A DNA stretch of 42,701 nucleotides, taken from the NCBI GenBank assembly GCA_003210825.1, contig QCUF01000006.1, positions 1 to 42,701 on the forward strand, in the 5' to 3' direction. Below, piece by piece: positions 1 to 8,162 of this stretch; position 1 is the stretch's first letter; every line of letters begins with the position of its first letter. Origin of the DNA: Prochlorococcus sp. AG-676-P15-1. Lineage in GTDB: Bacteria; Cyanobacteriota; Cyanobacteriia; PCC-6307; Cyanobiaceae. The notes under the pieces were generated by a model, which had not been told where the DNA came from, did not search any database, and saw nothing but the letters and a program-made list of their open reading frames with translations. The position numbers and the translations under genes were made by a program.

Positions 1-150
1 TACTATATGCATTTGATTTTTTCTAGTGTTCCGTCCTTATTCAGTTCTGAATTGATACTTTATATTTTACCAGTTTTAACTGTTTCAATATTGTTGTTTA
101 GCTTCAAAATAATGTTTTATAAAGCTCCAAAATTGAGAAGAGCTAAATAA
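1..150 (+). CDS. C-terminal end of a membrane protein (partial)
   Basis: The frame is open from the first base of the window to a TAA at 148-150, giving 49 residues of the end of a larger protein. The visible part is hydrophobic (ELILYILPVLTVSILLF) and looks like one membrane helix. It is followed by a short basic tail ending KLRRAK, which suggests a cytoplasmic C-terminus. The gene lies 8 bases before the DUF938 methyltransferase and could share a transcript with it. The family cannot be recognised from this fragment. Confidence 0.6.
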   Translation, partial: YYMHLIFSSVPSLFSSELILYILPVLTVSILLFSFKIMFYKAPKLRRAK

Positions 151-158
151 AAGCTATT

Positions 159-782
159 TTGGATAATAGACTTTTCTTTCCTGCAACTGAGAGAAATAAA
201 GATTCTATAGCAGAAGTATTATCAAGAATTCTTCTAAAAAGAGGTTGTGTTTTAGAAATTGGTAGCGGTAGTGGAGAGCATGCAATTAAATTTCAAAAAT
301 GCTTTCCAGAATTAACTTGGCAATCAAGCGATCCGGAAATAGTACATAGAAAGAGTATAAGTTCTTGGATTGATCATGAAGAATTAAATTTAAAAATGCC
401 TCAACCTTTAGATATTGATGTAGAGAAAATTCCTTGGGAAATACCATCTCAATTATTGAATTCTATTCAAGGAATAATATCTATCAATATGATTCATATA
501 GCATCCTGGAACTGTACAAAATCACTGTTTAACGAATCTGGCAATTTATTAAAAAATAGACAATTTTTGATGTTATATGGGCCATTTAAAATAGGTGGTA
601 AGCACATTAGTCACAGTAATGAATTATTTGATATTTCATTAAAAATGCAAAATGAATCTTGGGGTGTCAGAGATTTAGGAGAAGTTAGTAAAGAAGCTTA
701 CAAGAATGATTTCATTGAAGAGGAGCTGATTAGTATGCCTGCTAATAACTTTTCGGTAATTTACAGGAAAGGATCTTTATAA
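159..782 (+). CDS. DUF938 family SAM-dependent methyltransferase
   Basis: The 207-residue protein starts RLFFPATERNKD, the hallmark opening of the DUF938 family (the METTL26-like group). A glycine-rich SAM-binding motif follows at about residues 31-39 (VLEIGSGSGEH). The later motif SINMIHIASW fits the family's post-motif acidic/asparagine loop. Length matches full family members. The start is TTG, chosen because the conserved opening begins four codons later and no ATG lies nearby. The substrate of this family is not established. It follows a membrane protein fragment closely and is followed by a spacer before minus-strand genes. Confidence 0.85.
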   Translation: MDNRLFFPATERNKDSIAEVLSRILLKRGCVLEIGSGSGEHAIKFQKCFPELTWQSSDPEIVHRKSISSWIDHEELNLKMPQPLDIDVEKIPWEIPSQLLNSIQGIISINMIHIASWNCTKSLFNESGNLLKNRQFLMLYGPFKIGGKHISHSNELFDISLKMQNESWGVRDLGEVSKEAYKNDFIEEELISMPANNFSVIYRKGSL

Positions 783-903
783 AGGGATTATGAATAATTT
801 TTTTCTGTAAAATTTTTATAAATTAAAAATTCATGAATTCAAATTAAACACTTTATTAATTTATATAATTATTTTGAGCAATTTTAATATCTTTTAAAAG
901 AAA

Positions 904-1065
904 TTATATTGATAACTGTCTGCTCCATTCTTTATGCTTCGCATCTAAGTCTGATACTTTATCTCCTAAACTTAATTGCTTTTCTAATAATTGCACTTTG
1001 GTAAGTGTTACTTCCTCAGAATAAAACTTGATTGGTTGCTTACCGTGTAGGTTGTCTCCGCTCAT
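904..1065 (-). CDS. small hypothetical protein, 53 aa
   Basis: An ATG-started frame of 53 residues beginning MSGDNLHGKQPIKFYSEE. It is hydrophilic with no signal peptide or membrane helix. The middle (residues about 20-45) has alternating leucines and charged residues and could form a helix. The codon use resembles neighbouring genes, and the frame fills most of an otherwise empty spacer between two convergent genes. I recognise no family. It could be a chance frame, but the coherent polar composition in such an AT-rich genome argues for a real gene. Confidence 0.6.
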   Translation of the reverse strand: MSGDNLHGKQPIKFYSEEVTLTKVQLLEKQLSLGDKVSDLDAKHKEWSRQLSI

Positions 1066-1180
1066 AACTACAAAAATAGAATCAATTTCTAATTAAGTAT
1101 TTAAGATAAAAAAGACTTAATTTCTAATTCTTTTATATTATTTTCAGATTTGCGTAAATTAATGTGATATTAGAGTATTT

Positions 1181-2359
1181 TCAATAATTTGTTTTAATCT
1201 TTTTTTTGTAAGAGGATTGCCAAATATATCTTCCTTCATCGACATCTGATTTAACCGCAATACAATTACAAGCAATATTCCATAGAGCTTTATGTATTGG
1301 ATCGGGATTAAAAAGATAGGCTTTATTGAATGCTTTTCTTATTGCAAGAGTAGCCTTGGTAGCATGATAGTGAGGAATAGTTGGGCATACATGATGAACT
1401 ACGTGACTTGAACCAATATTATGATGAAGAATATTAATAATCTTCCCATAAGGCCTATCAATTGAAAGAAAGGCTCCTCTCATAAAAGAAAATTCTGAAT
1501 TAGAGAGATGTGGAACGTCTGAATCTGTATGGTGAAGCCAAGTATATATAACTAACCAACAATTAACTACCAATAAAGGTCCAATATACATTCCAATTAT
1601 TGGAAAGAATCCATGTTTGATAATAAAAATAATAAGTCCAACTATTACTGCAGCTACACCAATATCTGAAATCCAAACTTTTTTAGCCCACACAGCAGGC
1701 CACAATGTTTTAGAAAAAGGTTTTCTTGGCCAAAAATGATTTGAAGTTCCATATTTGAGCCCACCTGTACTTCCAGATAATAAGTAAGCAGGCCAACCAA
1801 AAATAAGATGTAGAACTAATTGGAGAATTCCATACTTAGTTTTGCCTAATTTACTTGAGAAAGATAGTTCCTTTTCACCTCCAACTTTTTCGCTAATTCC
1901 ATTCCCATCGATAACTATGGGCACGTGAGTTTCTCCATTAGTTATATGATTGGTAAAACGATGATGTACTGCATGTGAACGTTGCCAAGAGAAATACGGA
2001 ACTAATAATAATGAATGAAGTAAATATCCAGTAATGGTTTCCAAAGTTTTATTTTTTGAGAAGGCTCCATGACCACATTCATGGGCAATTACCCAAAAAC
2101 CCATAGCAGTGGTTCCTGATAAAAGTGCATAAAGGATCCAAATCGGGATCATTCTTTGACTAAAAGGAATTGTTAATCCTATTGCGACAACAATTACCTG
2201 AATAATGATTGATTGTAAAAGATAGCCTAATGAAGTTATTGTTTGAGATTTAAAGCAGTTATTTGGAATAACATTTTGAAACTCTTTCATGCTTGGAATA
2301 TCACTCATCTTTATTGAAAGTGCTTGACCTTTAAGGCCAGAAAATTTAATATCGCTCAA
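1181..2359 (-). CDS. desA: acyl-lipid fatty acid desaturase, DesA-like
   Basis: This 392-residue membrane di-iron desaturase has the three histidine boxes of acyl-lipid desaturases: HECGH at 93-97, HAVHH at 129-133 and HVVHH at about 319-323. Hydrophobic segments lie at about 45-90, and further ones between boxes two and three. The box spacing and the AHECGHGAFS context are typical of the delta-12 (omega-6) DesA group, which adds a second double bond to membrane lipid acyl chains using reduced ferredoxin. A ferredoxin gene is present at 32296. Regiospecificity is inferred from family resemblance only. It is a single gene with spacers of over 100 bases on both sides. Confidence 0.88.
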   Translation of the reverse strand: MSDIKFSGLKGQALSIKMSDIPSMKEFQNVIPNNCFKSQTITSLGYLLQSIIIQVIVVAIGLTIPFSQRMIPIWILYALLSGTTAMGFWVIAHECGHGAFSKNKTLETITGYLLHSLLLVPYFSWQRSHAVHHRFTNHITNGETHVPIVIDGNGISEKVGGEKELSFSSKLGKTKYGILQLVLHLIFGWPAYLLSGSTGGLKYGTSNHFWPRKPFSKTLWPAVWAKKVWISDIGVAAVIVGLIIFIIKHGFFPIIGMYIGPLLVVNCWLVIYTWLHHTDSDVPHLSNSEFSFMRGAFLSIDRPYGKIINILHHNIGSSHVVHHVCPTIPHYHATKATLAIRKAFNKAYLFNPDPIHKALWNIACNCIAVKSDVDEGRYIWQSSYKKKIKTNY

Positions 2360-2553
2360 ATTATTATGGGTAAGGATTTAGTTTTTAATAAATTTTAGTT
2401 TATATAATTTATTATCCATCAAAGACTCTTTTTATGAAAGTAGTATGTAGTTTCAAATGTTCAAATAGTATTAATTTGGGCAAGTTTTTGAAAATTAATT
2501 AAAATTTTTAAATCTTCATCAGTTATAAATTATTAGTAAATAATTAATAAAAA

Positions 2554-2685
2554 CTATTTTATGGCAATCAATAAAACTAAATATAGAAATAAAGTAGAAG
2601 TAATCGCGAAGGCTGAAAGAGGTAAGATCAAACCAGTATTTAGCCATCTAAAAAATCTAATTTTTCTGTTAATTACTTTTACCAT
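2554..2685 (-). CDS. small single-helix membrane protein, 43 aa
   Basis: The frame extends upstream to a TTG at 2736, but the ATG at 2685 is the more credible start. It gives a basic N-terminus (MVKVINRKIRFFRW) followed by a long hydrophobic helix from about residue 17 to the end. This arrangement follows the positive-inside rule with the N-terminus in the cytoplasm. No family is recognised. It lies between desA and the SRAP gene, all on the minus strand. The evidence is composition only. Confidence 0.5.
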   Translation of the reverse strand: MVKVINRKIRFFRWLNTGLILPLSAFAITSTLFLYLVLLIAIK

Positions 2686-2783
2686 TTTTTTAAAAAGGGC
2701 TAATCTAAACTTATTGAAGCACCAAGGCTCCAACAAATAAACTTAACAAATTTCAATAACAAAAAATATTTAATATTTCCAAT

Positions 2784-3422
2784 TTAAAATAAGTTCATCT
2801 GATCAGTAGGTTTTTTATTAATTTCTTCCATTATCCATCCAGAAGATGACCATCCCAACATTATGGGTATTAACCCTTTTAATTCATGAGCATCCTTAAC
2901 CTGTTCAGTCCATTGTTCTTCGTATCCATTAGGAACAATAACTGGCATACGATGATGTAAAGGTTTCACTAAATTATTTGGTTCAGTTGTTAAAACACAG
3001 CAACTTTCTAACTCTGCTCCATCAGGTGCAGACCATTTGCTCCAAATCCCTCCTAACCAAAAAGTTTCATAATTCTCTTTCCTAATACGATAGTTTTTTT
3101 CAAAAAAACCACTTGCTGGTATTAAACATCTTTTATGTTTCCAACTTCCACTAAATAATTTTTTCTCTTCAACAGTTTCTGATCTTGCATTAAATGGTCT
3201 GGGTCTTGCCTTATCAAAAGGATCTTTAGCCCAAGGTGATATAAAACCCCATGACATAAAAGTTGTCTTAATTTTTCCTTCATTCTTAATTACAAGGACT
3301 GGATCATTAGGTCTAATTAAATTCTGTGTCTCGTATTTATTATCAAGCCCACTTGGATAGTCTTGTTTTAAAACTTTTGGTAACTTATTAAATTTAGTTT
3401 TAAGTTCAAATCTTCCGCACAT
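2784..3422 (-). CDS. SRAP domain protein (YedK/HMCES family)
   Basis: The 212-residue protein begins MCGRFELK, so Cys2 becomes N-terminal after Met removal. This is the residue that forms a covalent thiazolidine link to abasic sites in single-stranded DNA. Other family positions are visible: the NARSET motif at about residues 79-84, the glutamate in IPASGFFEK at about 105, and the HHRMPVIV histidine at about 157. Length is typical of bacterial YedK. The family shields abasic sites during replication. The usual Trp after GFxE is replaced by Lys here. It appears to be transcribed alone or with the HAD gene upstream of it. Confidence 0.93.
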   Translation of the reverse strand: MCGRFELKTKFNKLPKVLKQDYPSGLDNKYETQNLIRPNDPVLVIKNEGKIKTTFMSWGFISPWAKDPFDKARPRPFNARSETVEEKKLFSGSWKHKRCLIPASGFFEKNYRIRKENYETFWLGGIWSKWSAPDGAELESCCVLTTEPNNLVKPLHHRMPVIVPNGYEEQWTEQVKDAHELKGLIPIMLGWSSSGWIMEEINKKPTDQMNLF

Positions 3423-3475
3423 ATTAAATATTAGTATTTGATTTTTAAATTTTATTAGAAATTTATTTGATTGAT

Positions 3476-4153
3476 TTAAAATCCTTTAAATAACTTTAAA
3501 TAATAAATAATTTCTGATAACTCATTAATTTTTTGAATCTTTTCTTGGTTAAATTCATTGATTAATTTATTTAGTATCTCAATTTCTTTGGAAAAAAACA
3601 TTAAATTACATTCCGCTTTTAGTCCTGAAATAGATCCGGCATATGAGTCTTCTACAACCCAAGATTTCCTTGGATCTACATCTAATAATTTTAATGCTCT
3701 TAAATAGGGCTCAGGAGAAGGCTTGCCATCAGAAATAAATTTATCATCTCCAAGAACCTTTGTCTTGAATAAATTTAACCAGGGATTTACAGAGCTTTTA
3801 ATTTTAAAACTTTCACTACTACTACTTGTTACTAAAGCAATAGGTAATTTTGTATTTATACAAAAATTGATTAATTCTATTGCTCCCTTAAAAGGTTTTG
3901 CTTTAGTGAGTACTTTATCTACTTTTAATTTTTGAATAGTAAGTAATTCTTCTAATGGGCTTTCTTTATTTATCCATTTAAGGACTTTTTTTGCACAATC
4001 TATTCTCCTTCTTCCTTTTAATTCTAATAATTTATCGATTGACAAAGAGTGATTATATTCTTTTGCGGTTTCACTCCAGGCATTGGCTAGTAATGGTTCT
4101 GTATTTAATAGAACACCATCTAAATCAAAAAGAATTGCTTCTGGGAATTCCAT
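3476..4153 (-). CDS. HAD superfamily hydrolase, phosphatase/beta-phosphoglucomutase-like
   Basis: All four HAD motifs are visible in 225 residues. These are FDLDGVLLNTEP with nucleophile Asp10 and acid Asp12, VTSSSS at about 111, the lysine of DGKPSPEPY at about 143, and WVVEDSYAG near 168. The residues between motif I and motif II form a helical cap of the small C1 type. Members hydrolyse or transfer phosphate on small sugars or phosphoglycolate, and the substrate here cannot be named. The ATG at 4153 begins directly before the first beta strand. The gene is 53 bases upstream of the SRAP gene on the same strand. Confidence 0.88.
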   Translation of the reverse strand: MEFPEAILFDLDGVLLNTEPLLANAWSETAKEYNHSLSIDKLLELKGRRRIDCAKKVLKWINKESPLEELLTIQKLKVDKVLTKAKPFKGAIELINFCINTKLPIALVTSSSSESFKIKSSVNPWLNLFKTKVLGDDKFISDGKPSPEPYLRALKLLDVDPRKSWVVEDSYAGSISGLKAECNLMFFSKEIEILNKLINEFNQEKIQKINELSEIIYYLKLFKGF

Positions 4154-4263
4154 CTTTGTTGAAATATTTTAGAAAAACTTTCATTTAATATAGTCTTTTT
4201 TTATTTTGGTATTAAATTACTTTTTGTCTTTCAATAATAATATTTTAGAAATCTAGATTAATT

Positions 4264-4395
4264 TTATAAGCCGCGAACGTATCTTTTAGGGTTCAAAGAT
4301 TGCTTACGTGGCTTTACTAATATTGGCAAAATAATAACTCCGACAGTAAAAACACATATTGGAGCAACAACCATAAGTATAGATTCTAGAGACAT
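4264..4395 (-). CDS. small single-helix membrane protein, 43 aa
   Basis: An ATG-started frame of 43 residues. A hydrophobic helix at about residues 3-27 (ILMVVAPICVFTVGVIILP) is followed by a basic tail (KPRKQSLNPKRYVRGL). This layout, a short N-terminus with a positively charged tail, resembles small subunits of photosynthetic complexes, but I cannot match a named subunit. It is too short for most automatic gene callers. It lies 110 bases upstream of the HAD gene. Confidence 0.6.
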   Translation of the reverse strand: MSLESILMVVAPICVFTVGVIILPILVKPRKQSLNPKRYVRGL

Positions 4396-4589
4396 TAATT
4401 TATTTTCAAATTTATATTACAAATAGCAGTATTTATTTTTTTAGTCATGCGTATTTATATCTAATAAGGCTATATCTTTACAACTTTTTATATTGTTAAG
4501 CAAAAGTGAAAAAAAGATTAAATATGAGAATTTCTTTAGATTTATATCCTAAATAACACCTAGTAAAATTTAATTGAGGAATTATTTTT

Positions 4590-4736
4590 ATGAATAAAGA
4601 TAAAAAATGGATGTTAATGACTTACTACTGCCCAACTCATGGTGAAGCAGGAAAAGTAGAACCCATACAAGTGACAAGGCAAGAAATTTACAATAAATTA
4701 CATGATAAGACTAAATCTAAAAAGGAAATTAAATAA
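4590..4736 (+). CDS. small hypothetical protein with Cys-His pair, 48 aa
   Basis: The ATG is preceded by a GAGG box ten bases upstream. The 48-residue product starts MNKDKKWMLMTYYCPTHGE and contains a CPTHGEAGKVEP segment, then a basic, probably helical end. There is no membrane segment. A single Cys and nearby His are present, too few for a standard zinc site in a monomer. A hairpin with a T-run follows at 4829-4884. The family is not recognised. Confidence 0.65.
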   Translation: MNKDKKWMLMTYYCPTHGEAGKVEPIQVTRQEIYNKLHDKTKSKKEIK

Positions 4737-4828
4737 CCTAAATTTTTGAAAACAGGTAAGTAAAGCTTGACAGAGATAAGTATAAATACTTCAAATAGAG
4801 TGTATCTTCAGAGACAAAAACGTCAGAT

Positions 4829-4884
4829 ATGCTTTAGTTTCCCTCATTATTACTCTAGTCAAAGGAAGGGGCTTGAGCATTTTT
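4829..4884 (+). terminator. probable terminator hairpin after the 48-aa gene
   Basis: The bases ATGCTTTAGTTTCC around 4829-4842 can pair, with one mismatch and several G-U pairs, to GGGGCTTGAGCAT ending at 4880. A short T-run (4880-4884) follows. This fits an intrinsic terminator for the plus-strand gene ending at 4736 and sits just before the convergent LOG pseudogene. It could instead be the 3' end of a small RNA from 4740-4884. The fold was judged by eye. Confidence 0.4.
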
Positions 4885-4895
4885 AGGAGACTGCA

Positions 4896-5831
4896 TTATG
4901 CTTTACATATATTTAAATTGAAGATCTTAAGCTTCACAAAAAAAATAAATTTATAATTTTTTTTTGATAATTTATTAGAGTCAATTATTTCCCATGCTTC
5001 TGTAGCTGTATCAGCATATTTAAAAATTTTTAAATCTTCTTTGCTAATAAGCTCGAAATCAGCAAGGAAGTCAAAATTAATTAAATTATTCCAATATTTC
5101 CTGCCAAATAAAATTATTGGAATTTCACTTTTCATTCCCGTTTGACGAAGAGTTAATAATTCAAATAATTCGTCTAATGTCCCAAACCCTCCAGGAAAAA
5201 AAACAGCAGCAACAGAGCGCATGACAAAATGAATTTTGCGTAATGCAAAATAATTAAATTTAAAACAAAGTCCTGGAGTTATAAAAGAATTTGGGAATTG
5301 TTCATTCGGTAACTGTATGTTTAAACCAATAGACTTACAGTCTGCTTCAAAAGCGCCTCTATTCGCCGCCTCCATAATTCCCGGCCCACCTCCTGTCACT
5401 ATTACATGAGAATTGCACTTATCATCTTGATTATTTATTGAAGCTAGTTTTGAAAATTCTCTTGCAGATTCATAGTAATGACTCATAGAAATTAAATTTT
5501 TTAACTTGTTAAATTTATTTTTAATTTAATAGATTCAGGACGTTTTTCTAATAAGTTTTTTACTTCATCGATTTTGATCTGAGCTGATGAGTTTTCGACA
5601 ATTTTCACCTCCAAAAACGATAATAGTTGAGATGATATTTTGTTCTTCTAGTACTAATTCAGGCTTAGTTATTTCCAGCAGCATTCTTACACCTCTCATT
5701 TCGTCACTTCTAAGCAAATTAAGATCTTCCTGTGCAAGTTTGTAGGAATTCGAATCAAGAATTAAATTTAGATTTTTTTCTTTTTTATCAGTATTATTAA
5801 GCTTTTTTAAGTCATTAATATTGTTAATCAT
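4896..5831 (-). pseudogene. LOG family (lysine decarboxylase-like) protein broken by two frameshifts
   Basis: Three overlapping pieces in different frames form one cyanobacterial LOG/TIGR00730-type protein. The N-terminal piece (from ATG 5831) carries the NSYKLAQEDLNLLRSDE and ISTIIVFGG segments. The middle piece (about 5605 to 5508) reads KIVENSSAQIKIDEVKNLLE. The C-terminal piece (5507 to 4896) holds ESAREFSKLA, VTGGGPGIMEAANRGA and the family signature PGGFGTLDE. The first shift lies near 5602-5606 in an A-run just after FGG. The second lies near 5507-5512 and looks like one lost base. LOG proteins bind nucleotide monophosphates and can release cytokinin-type bases. As read, no single frame gives a complete protein, though the 196-residue C-terminal piece with its own ATG at 5486 retains the signature motif. 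Sequence error is an alternative to real decay. Confidence 0.8.
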
Positions 5832-5929
5832 GGATTCAAGAATAAATATGTTTTTTATATAGAGAATGGATCTTTTTACTAATAGTTATTTAAAAAATAT
5901 TAAATATAGTTTTTACTGTACCTATTTAC

Positions 5930-6079
5930 CTATTCATCTAAATCGCATGTCAATTCACATTGATTCAGTTCAGAGGCAGAAATTCTATCCAAAATTCTCA
6001 GCATATCAATTTCAGAAAGATCTCCATTAGAGTTCCACTTTAGAGTTGTTTTTCTTTGAAGAGAATGTCTTTTATTCAT
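5930..6079 (-). CDS. small hypothetical protein, 49 aa
   Basis: An ATG-started frame of 49 residues beginning MNKRHSLQRKTTLKWNSN. The N-terminus is basic and the C-terminus acidic (NQCELTCDLDE), with a short predicted helix between (LSEIDMLRILDRIS). It has two Cys in a CELTC arrangement. Its start overlaps the end of the upstream twin-CX3C gene by eight bases, so the two are probably translated together. No family is recognised. Confidence 0.6.
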   Translation of the reverse strand: MNKRHSLQRKTTLKWNSNGDLSEIDMLRILDRISASELNQCELTCDLDE

Positions 6080-6230
6080 TTTTATTTCCTCCCTTAAGAT
6101 GAATTTCTACACATCTAGTAACACATTCTTGATGTCCATCAACAATGCTGCATGCACTAATGCATTCAAAATATGAATCTATGGTATCTTTTGCTGTTAT
6201 TTGATTCGAAGAAAAAAACAACTCATCCAT
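6072..6230 (-). CDS. small twin-CX3C cysteine protein, 52 aa
   Basis: The frame starts with ATG at 6230 (MDELFFSSNQITAK). Its core holds four cysteines in a C-X3-C, eight-residue gap, C-X3-C arrangement (about residues 24, 28, 37 and 41). In eukaryotes twin CX3C pairs form two disulfides in helical hairpins. In bacteria such spacing can also hold a metal or iron-sulfur centre. The protein has no signal peptide, so a cytoplasmic metal site is as likely as disulfides. The stop lies inside the first codons of the downstream 49-aa gene, which suggests coupling. Confidence 0.65.
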   Translation of the reverse strand: MDELFFSSNQITAKDTIDSYFECISACSIVDGHQECVTRCVEIHLKGGNKNE

Positions 6231-6412
6231 AATTTTTGTCCCTTAATTTGGAATGAGATATAGCATGACTTTAAAAAATAATTTTTGCTTTGTTAAGAAA
6301 AATTGGATAAATAAGTATTAGTTACTAGTTTTGAGTTTTGATTTTATAAAAAGGCAAAGGCTCAGTTTTCAACTTGTTTTATTGGATCTATTAAATACTT
6401 AAAAACTTAATC

Positions 6413-6646
6413 TTAATAATTTAAATTTTTACTTTTAGGTTTATTTTTTAGTAACTTCTCTGATTTAGATTTATAACTATCTGGGTCCCAATCTTGTTGG
6501 ATATCTTTAATGAAATCAAAAATAAATTCATTAGGACATTCAAGTTCTTTGTGAAGATCATTTAATTTTTGATGTATGTATTTTTTAGTGCAAGAAATTA
6601 ATCGATCTTTTTGATAATTTGTAGGTTGCCATTTTTTATTATTCAT
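6413..6646 (-). CDS. small hypothetical protein, 77 aa
   Basis: The 77-residue product starts MNNKKWQPTNYQKDRLIS. It is rich in Lys, Asp and aromatic residues, with helical segments in the middle (KKYIHQKLNDLHKELE, then FIFDFIKDIQQDWDPD) and a basic tail. There are no membrane helices or signal peptide. A perfect hairpin lies about 45 bases upstream of its start. The family is not recognised, but composition and length support a real gene. Confidence 0.65.
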   Translation of the reverse strand: MNNKKWQPTNYQKDRLISCTKKYIHQKLNDLHKELECPNEFIFDFIKDIQQDWDPDSYKSKSEKLLKNKPKSKNLNY

Positions 6647-6691
6647 AAAGGTTATTTTCTACTTACGGATTTTATATTCCTCCAAGTGATA

Positions 6692-6731
6692 TTAAAAAGT
6701 AAATCAGCATAAAGACTGATTTACTTTTTAA
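6692..6731. terminator. perfect 16-bp hairpin, likely bidirectional terminator
   Basis: Bases 6692-6707 (TTAAAAAGTAAATCAG) are the exact reverse complement of 6716-6731, with an eight-base loop. The outer part of the stem is A/T-rich, so either strand ends the hairpin in a U-run. It lies downstream of the minus-strand desaturase gene and upstream of the 77-aa gene, so the most useful role would be to stop transcription from the desaturase. No plus-strand gene close by needs it. Confidence 0.55.
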
Positions 6732-6773
6732 AAATTTTGTTAGATGATAATAATGTACTTTTTAGATTTTCAA

Positions 6774-6926
6774 ATGAGATCAATTATTAGTTGGCTTTCT
6801 AAAATGTTAGAAAGCATGGCAAATGCTTTTATTCATCCTGTTAAAAATGATTTACCCCCATCTATTGGAGCTCACGCTTACAGTAGCATTCCTCTAAAAA
6901 GGAAAATGCGAAGAAGACTCAGCTAG
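6774..6926 (+). CDS. small hypothetical protein, about 50 aa
   Basis: The frame opens at ATG 6744, but the ATG at 6774 starts the part that looks protein-like: MRSIISWLSKMLESMANAF, an amphipathic helix, then HPVKNDLPPSIGAHAYSSIP and a strongly basic end (LKRKMRRRLS). The PPSIGAHAYSSIP segment is too structured to look like chance translation of AT-rich DNA. It ends three bases before the convergent desaturase stop. No family is recognised. Confidence 0.5.
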   Translation: MRSIISWLSKMLESMANAFIHPVKNDLPPSIGAHAYSSIPLKRKMRRRLS

Positions 6927-6929
6927 TAT

Positions 6930-8036
6930 TTAATTAATTGGTATTAGATTCTCGTTCTTGCTGTCCCAAATAATATATCTAAAACAATTTGGGAAATCAC
7001 TTAATTTGAGAACTTTTGATTTTTGCAGTAAATGTAAATTTGCTTTATGACAAGCTCTTAAATTGTAATTAGGAATTCTTTCGGATAGATGATGAATGCT
7101 ATGGAACGAAATATCAGCTAAAAACCAGTTTAACCAATTTGGGATATCTAAATTGCTACTGCCAGAAATAGCACCTTCGACAATATCCCAATTTTTTGTA
7201 TTACTTGCATATGCATTTTCATAGTTATGTTGTATAAAAAAGATGCATATGAAAATTGCTGCTGAAAAAGTTAATATTAGAGAATAAAAAGTTAAGAAAA
7301 AAGCAGCTCCTAACCATTTACACATAATTATCCATCCACTTATCACAATAATATTGTTTGCTATTAGATCAAATAATTCATCAAAATTGTCTCCATAGTC
7401 AGAGAAAGGCGGCTTAATTCTCGATTGAATATTTAAAAGTCCTAAATAATTTCTTTTTTTTAATTTAATAAAAGTTTCTTGTATTAAAGATTTTATAAAA
7501 TTAATAATAATTAGAATTAACCCCAATCTAGCTTTAATAACTAAATAAAAGAAACCACCAGGAAAAAGCATTAACCAATGTCTACTTACCTTATAAATAA
7601 GTTTTTCTCTTTTATTAAGAGCCTCATAATCTTCTAGGCTTAAAACATCTACAGGACCTTTGTAAATTTCCCAATTCCCATTATTCCTATGGTGGAATGC
7701 ATGGTCATTAGCCCAAGGTTTATGAGGTATCCCATTTAATAAACCTAGACAAAAGCCAAAGAAGTTATTCAAAGAACGTTTTTCAAATAAGGAATTATGC
7801 CCGCAATCGTGCATTAATGAGAATGTTCTAGAAGATAAGAGGGTAAGAAAAAAAAGAATAGGAATAAGTAAAAACCCTTTTGTAATTTGTAAAAGAGGAG
7901 AATATATAATTTTAGAGACAATAAACCAAAGAGAAATTATCGGTATAAGAGTAGTTATTAACTGATAACAAGCTTTGGAATTATTTCTTTTAAGAAATGG
8001 CTTTAATATAAAATCTGACCTCTTGATTTTATTCAT
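6930..8036 (-). CDS. membrane fatty acid desaturase family protein
   Basis: The 368-residue protein has the three histidine boxes of membrane di-iron desaturases: HDCGH at 76-80, HAFHH at 112-116 and HSIHH at about 312-316. Hydrophobic segments lie at about 27-70 and 225-270. After box two come a GNW motif and a DVLSLEDYEAL segment, the pattern seen in the broad DesA-like group of COG3239. It differs from the desA at 1181 in box sequence and length, so it is a separate enzyme rather than a recent duplicate. Its substrate, an acyl lipid or another hydrophobic molecule, is not shown by the sequence. Confidence 0.82.
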   Translation of the reverse strand: MNKIKRSDFILKPFLKRNNSKACYQLITTLIPIISLWFIVSKIIYSPLLQITKGFLLIPILFFLTLLSSRTFSLMHDCGHNSLFEKRSLNNFFGFCLGLLNGIPHKPWANDHAFHHRNNGNWEIYKGPVDVLSLEDYEALNKREKLIYKVSRHWLMLFPGGFFYLVIKARLGLILIIINFIKSLIQETFIKLKKRNYLGLLNIQSRIKPPFSDYGDNFDELFDLIANNIIVISGWIIMCKWLGAAFFLTFYSLILTFSAAIFICIFFIQHNYENAYASNTKNWDIVEGAISGSSNLDIPNWLNWFLADISFHSIHHLSERIPNYNLRACHKANLHLLQKSKVLKLSDFPNCFRYIIWDSKNENLIPIN

Positions 8037-8162
8037 ATAAACTTTTCTTTAATCCTCTTTAATTAGGATAGCTTAGTTATTATTTATCGTGGCAAAGTTT
8101 TCAATTTGCCGATATATGAAAACTATAGCCAATACTTCGTTATTGATTCATTTGATTGGAAT

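Noticed and set aside
4740-4886. Stand-alone small RNA
   Set aside because: The spacer has a TTGACA-like box and an end hairpin, but no convincing minus-10 at proper spacing. A terminator for the preceding gene explains the hairpin more simply.
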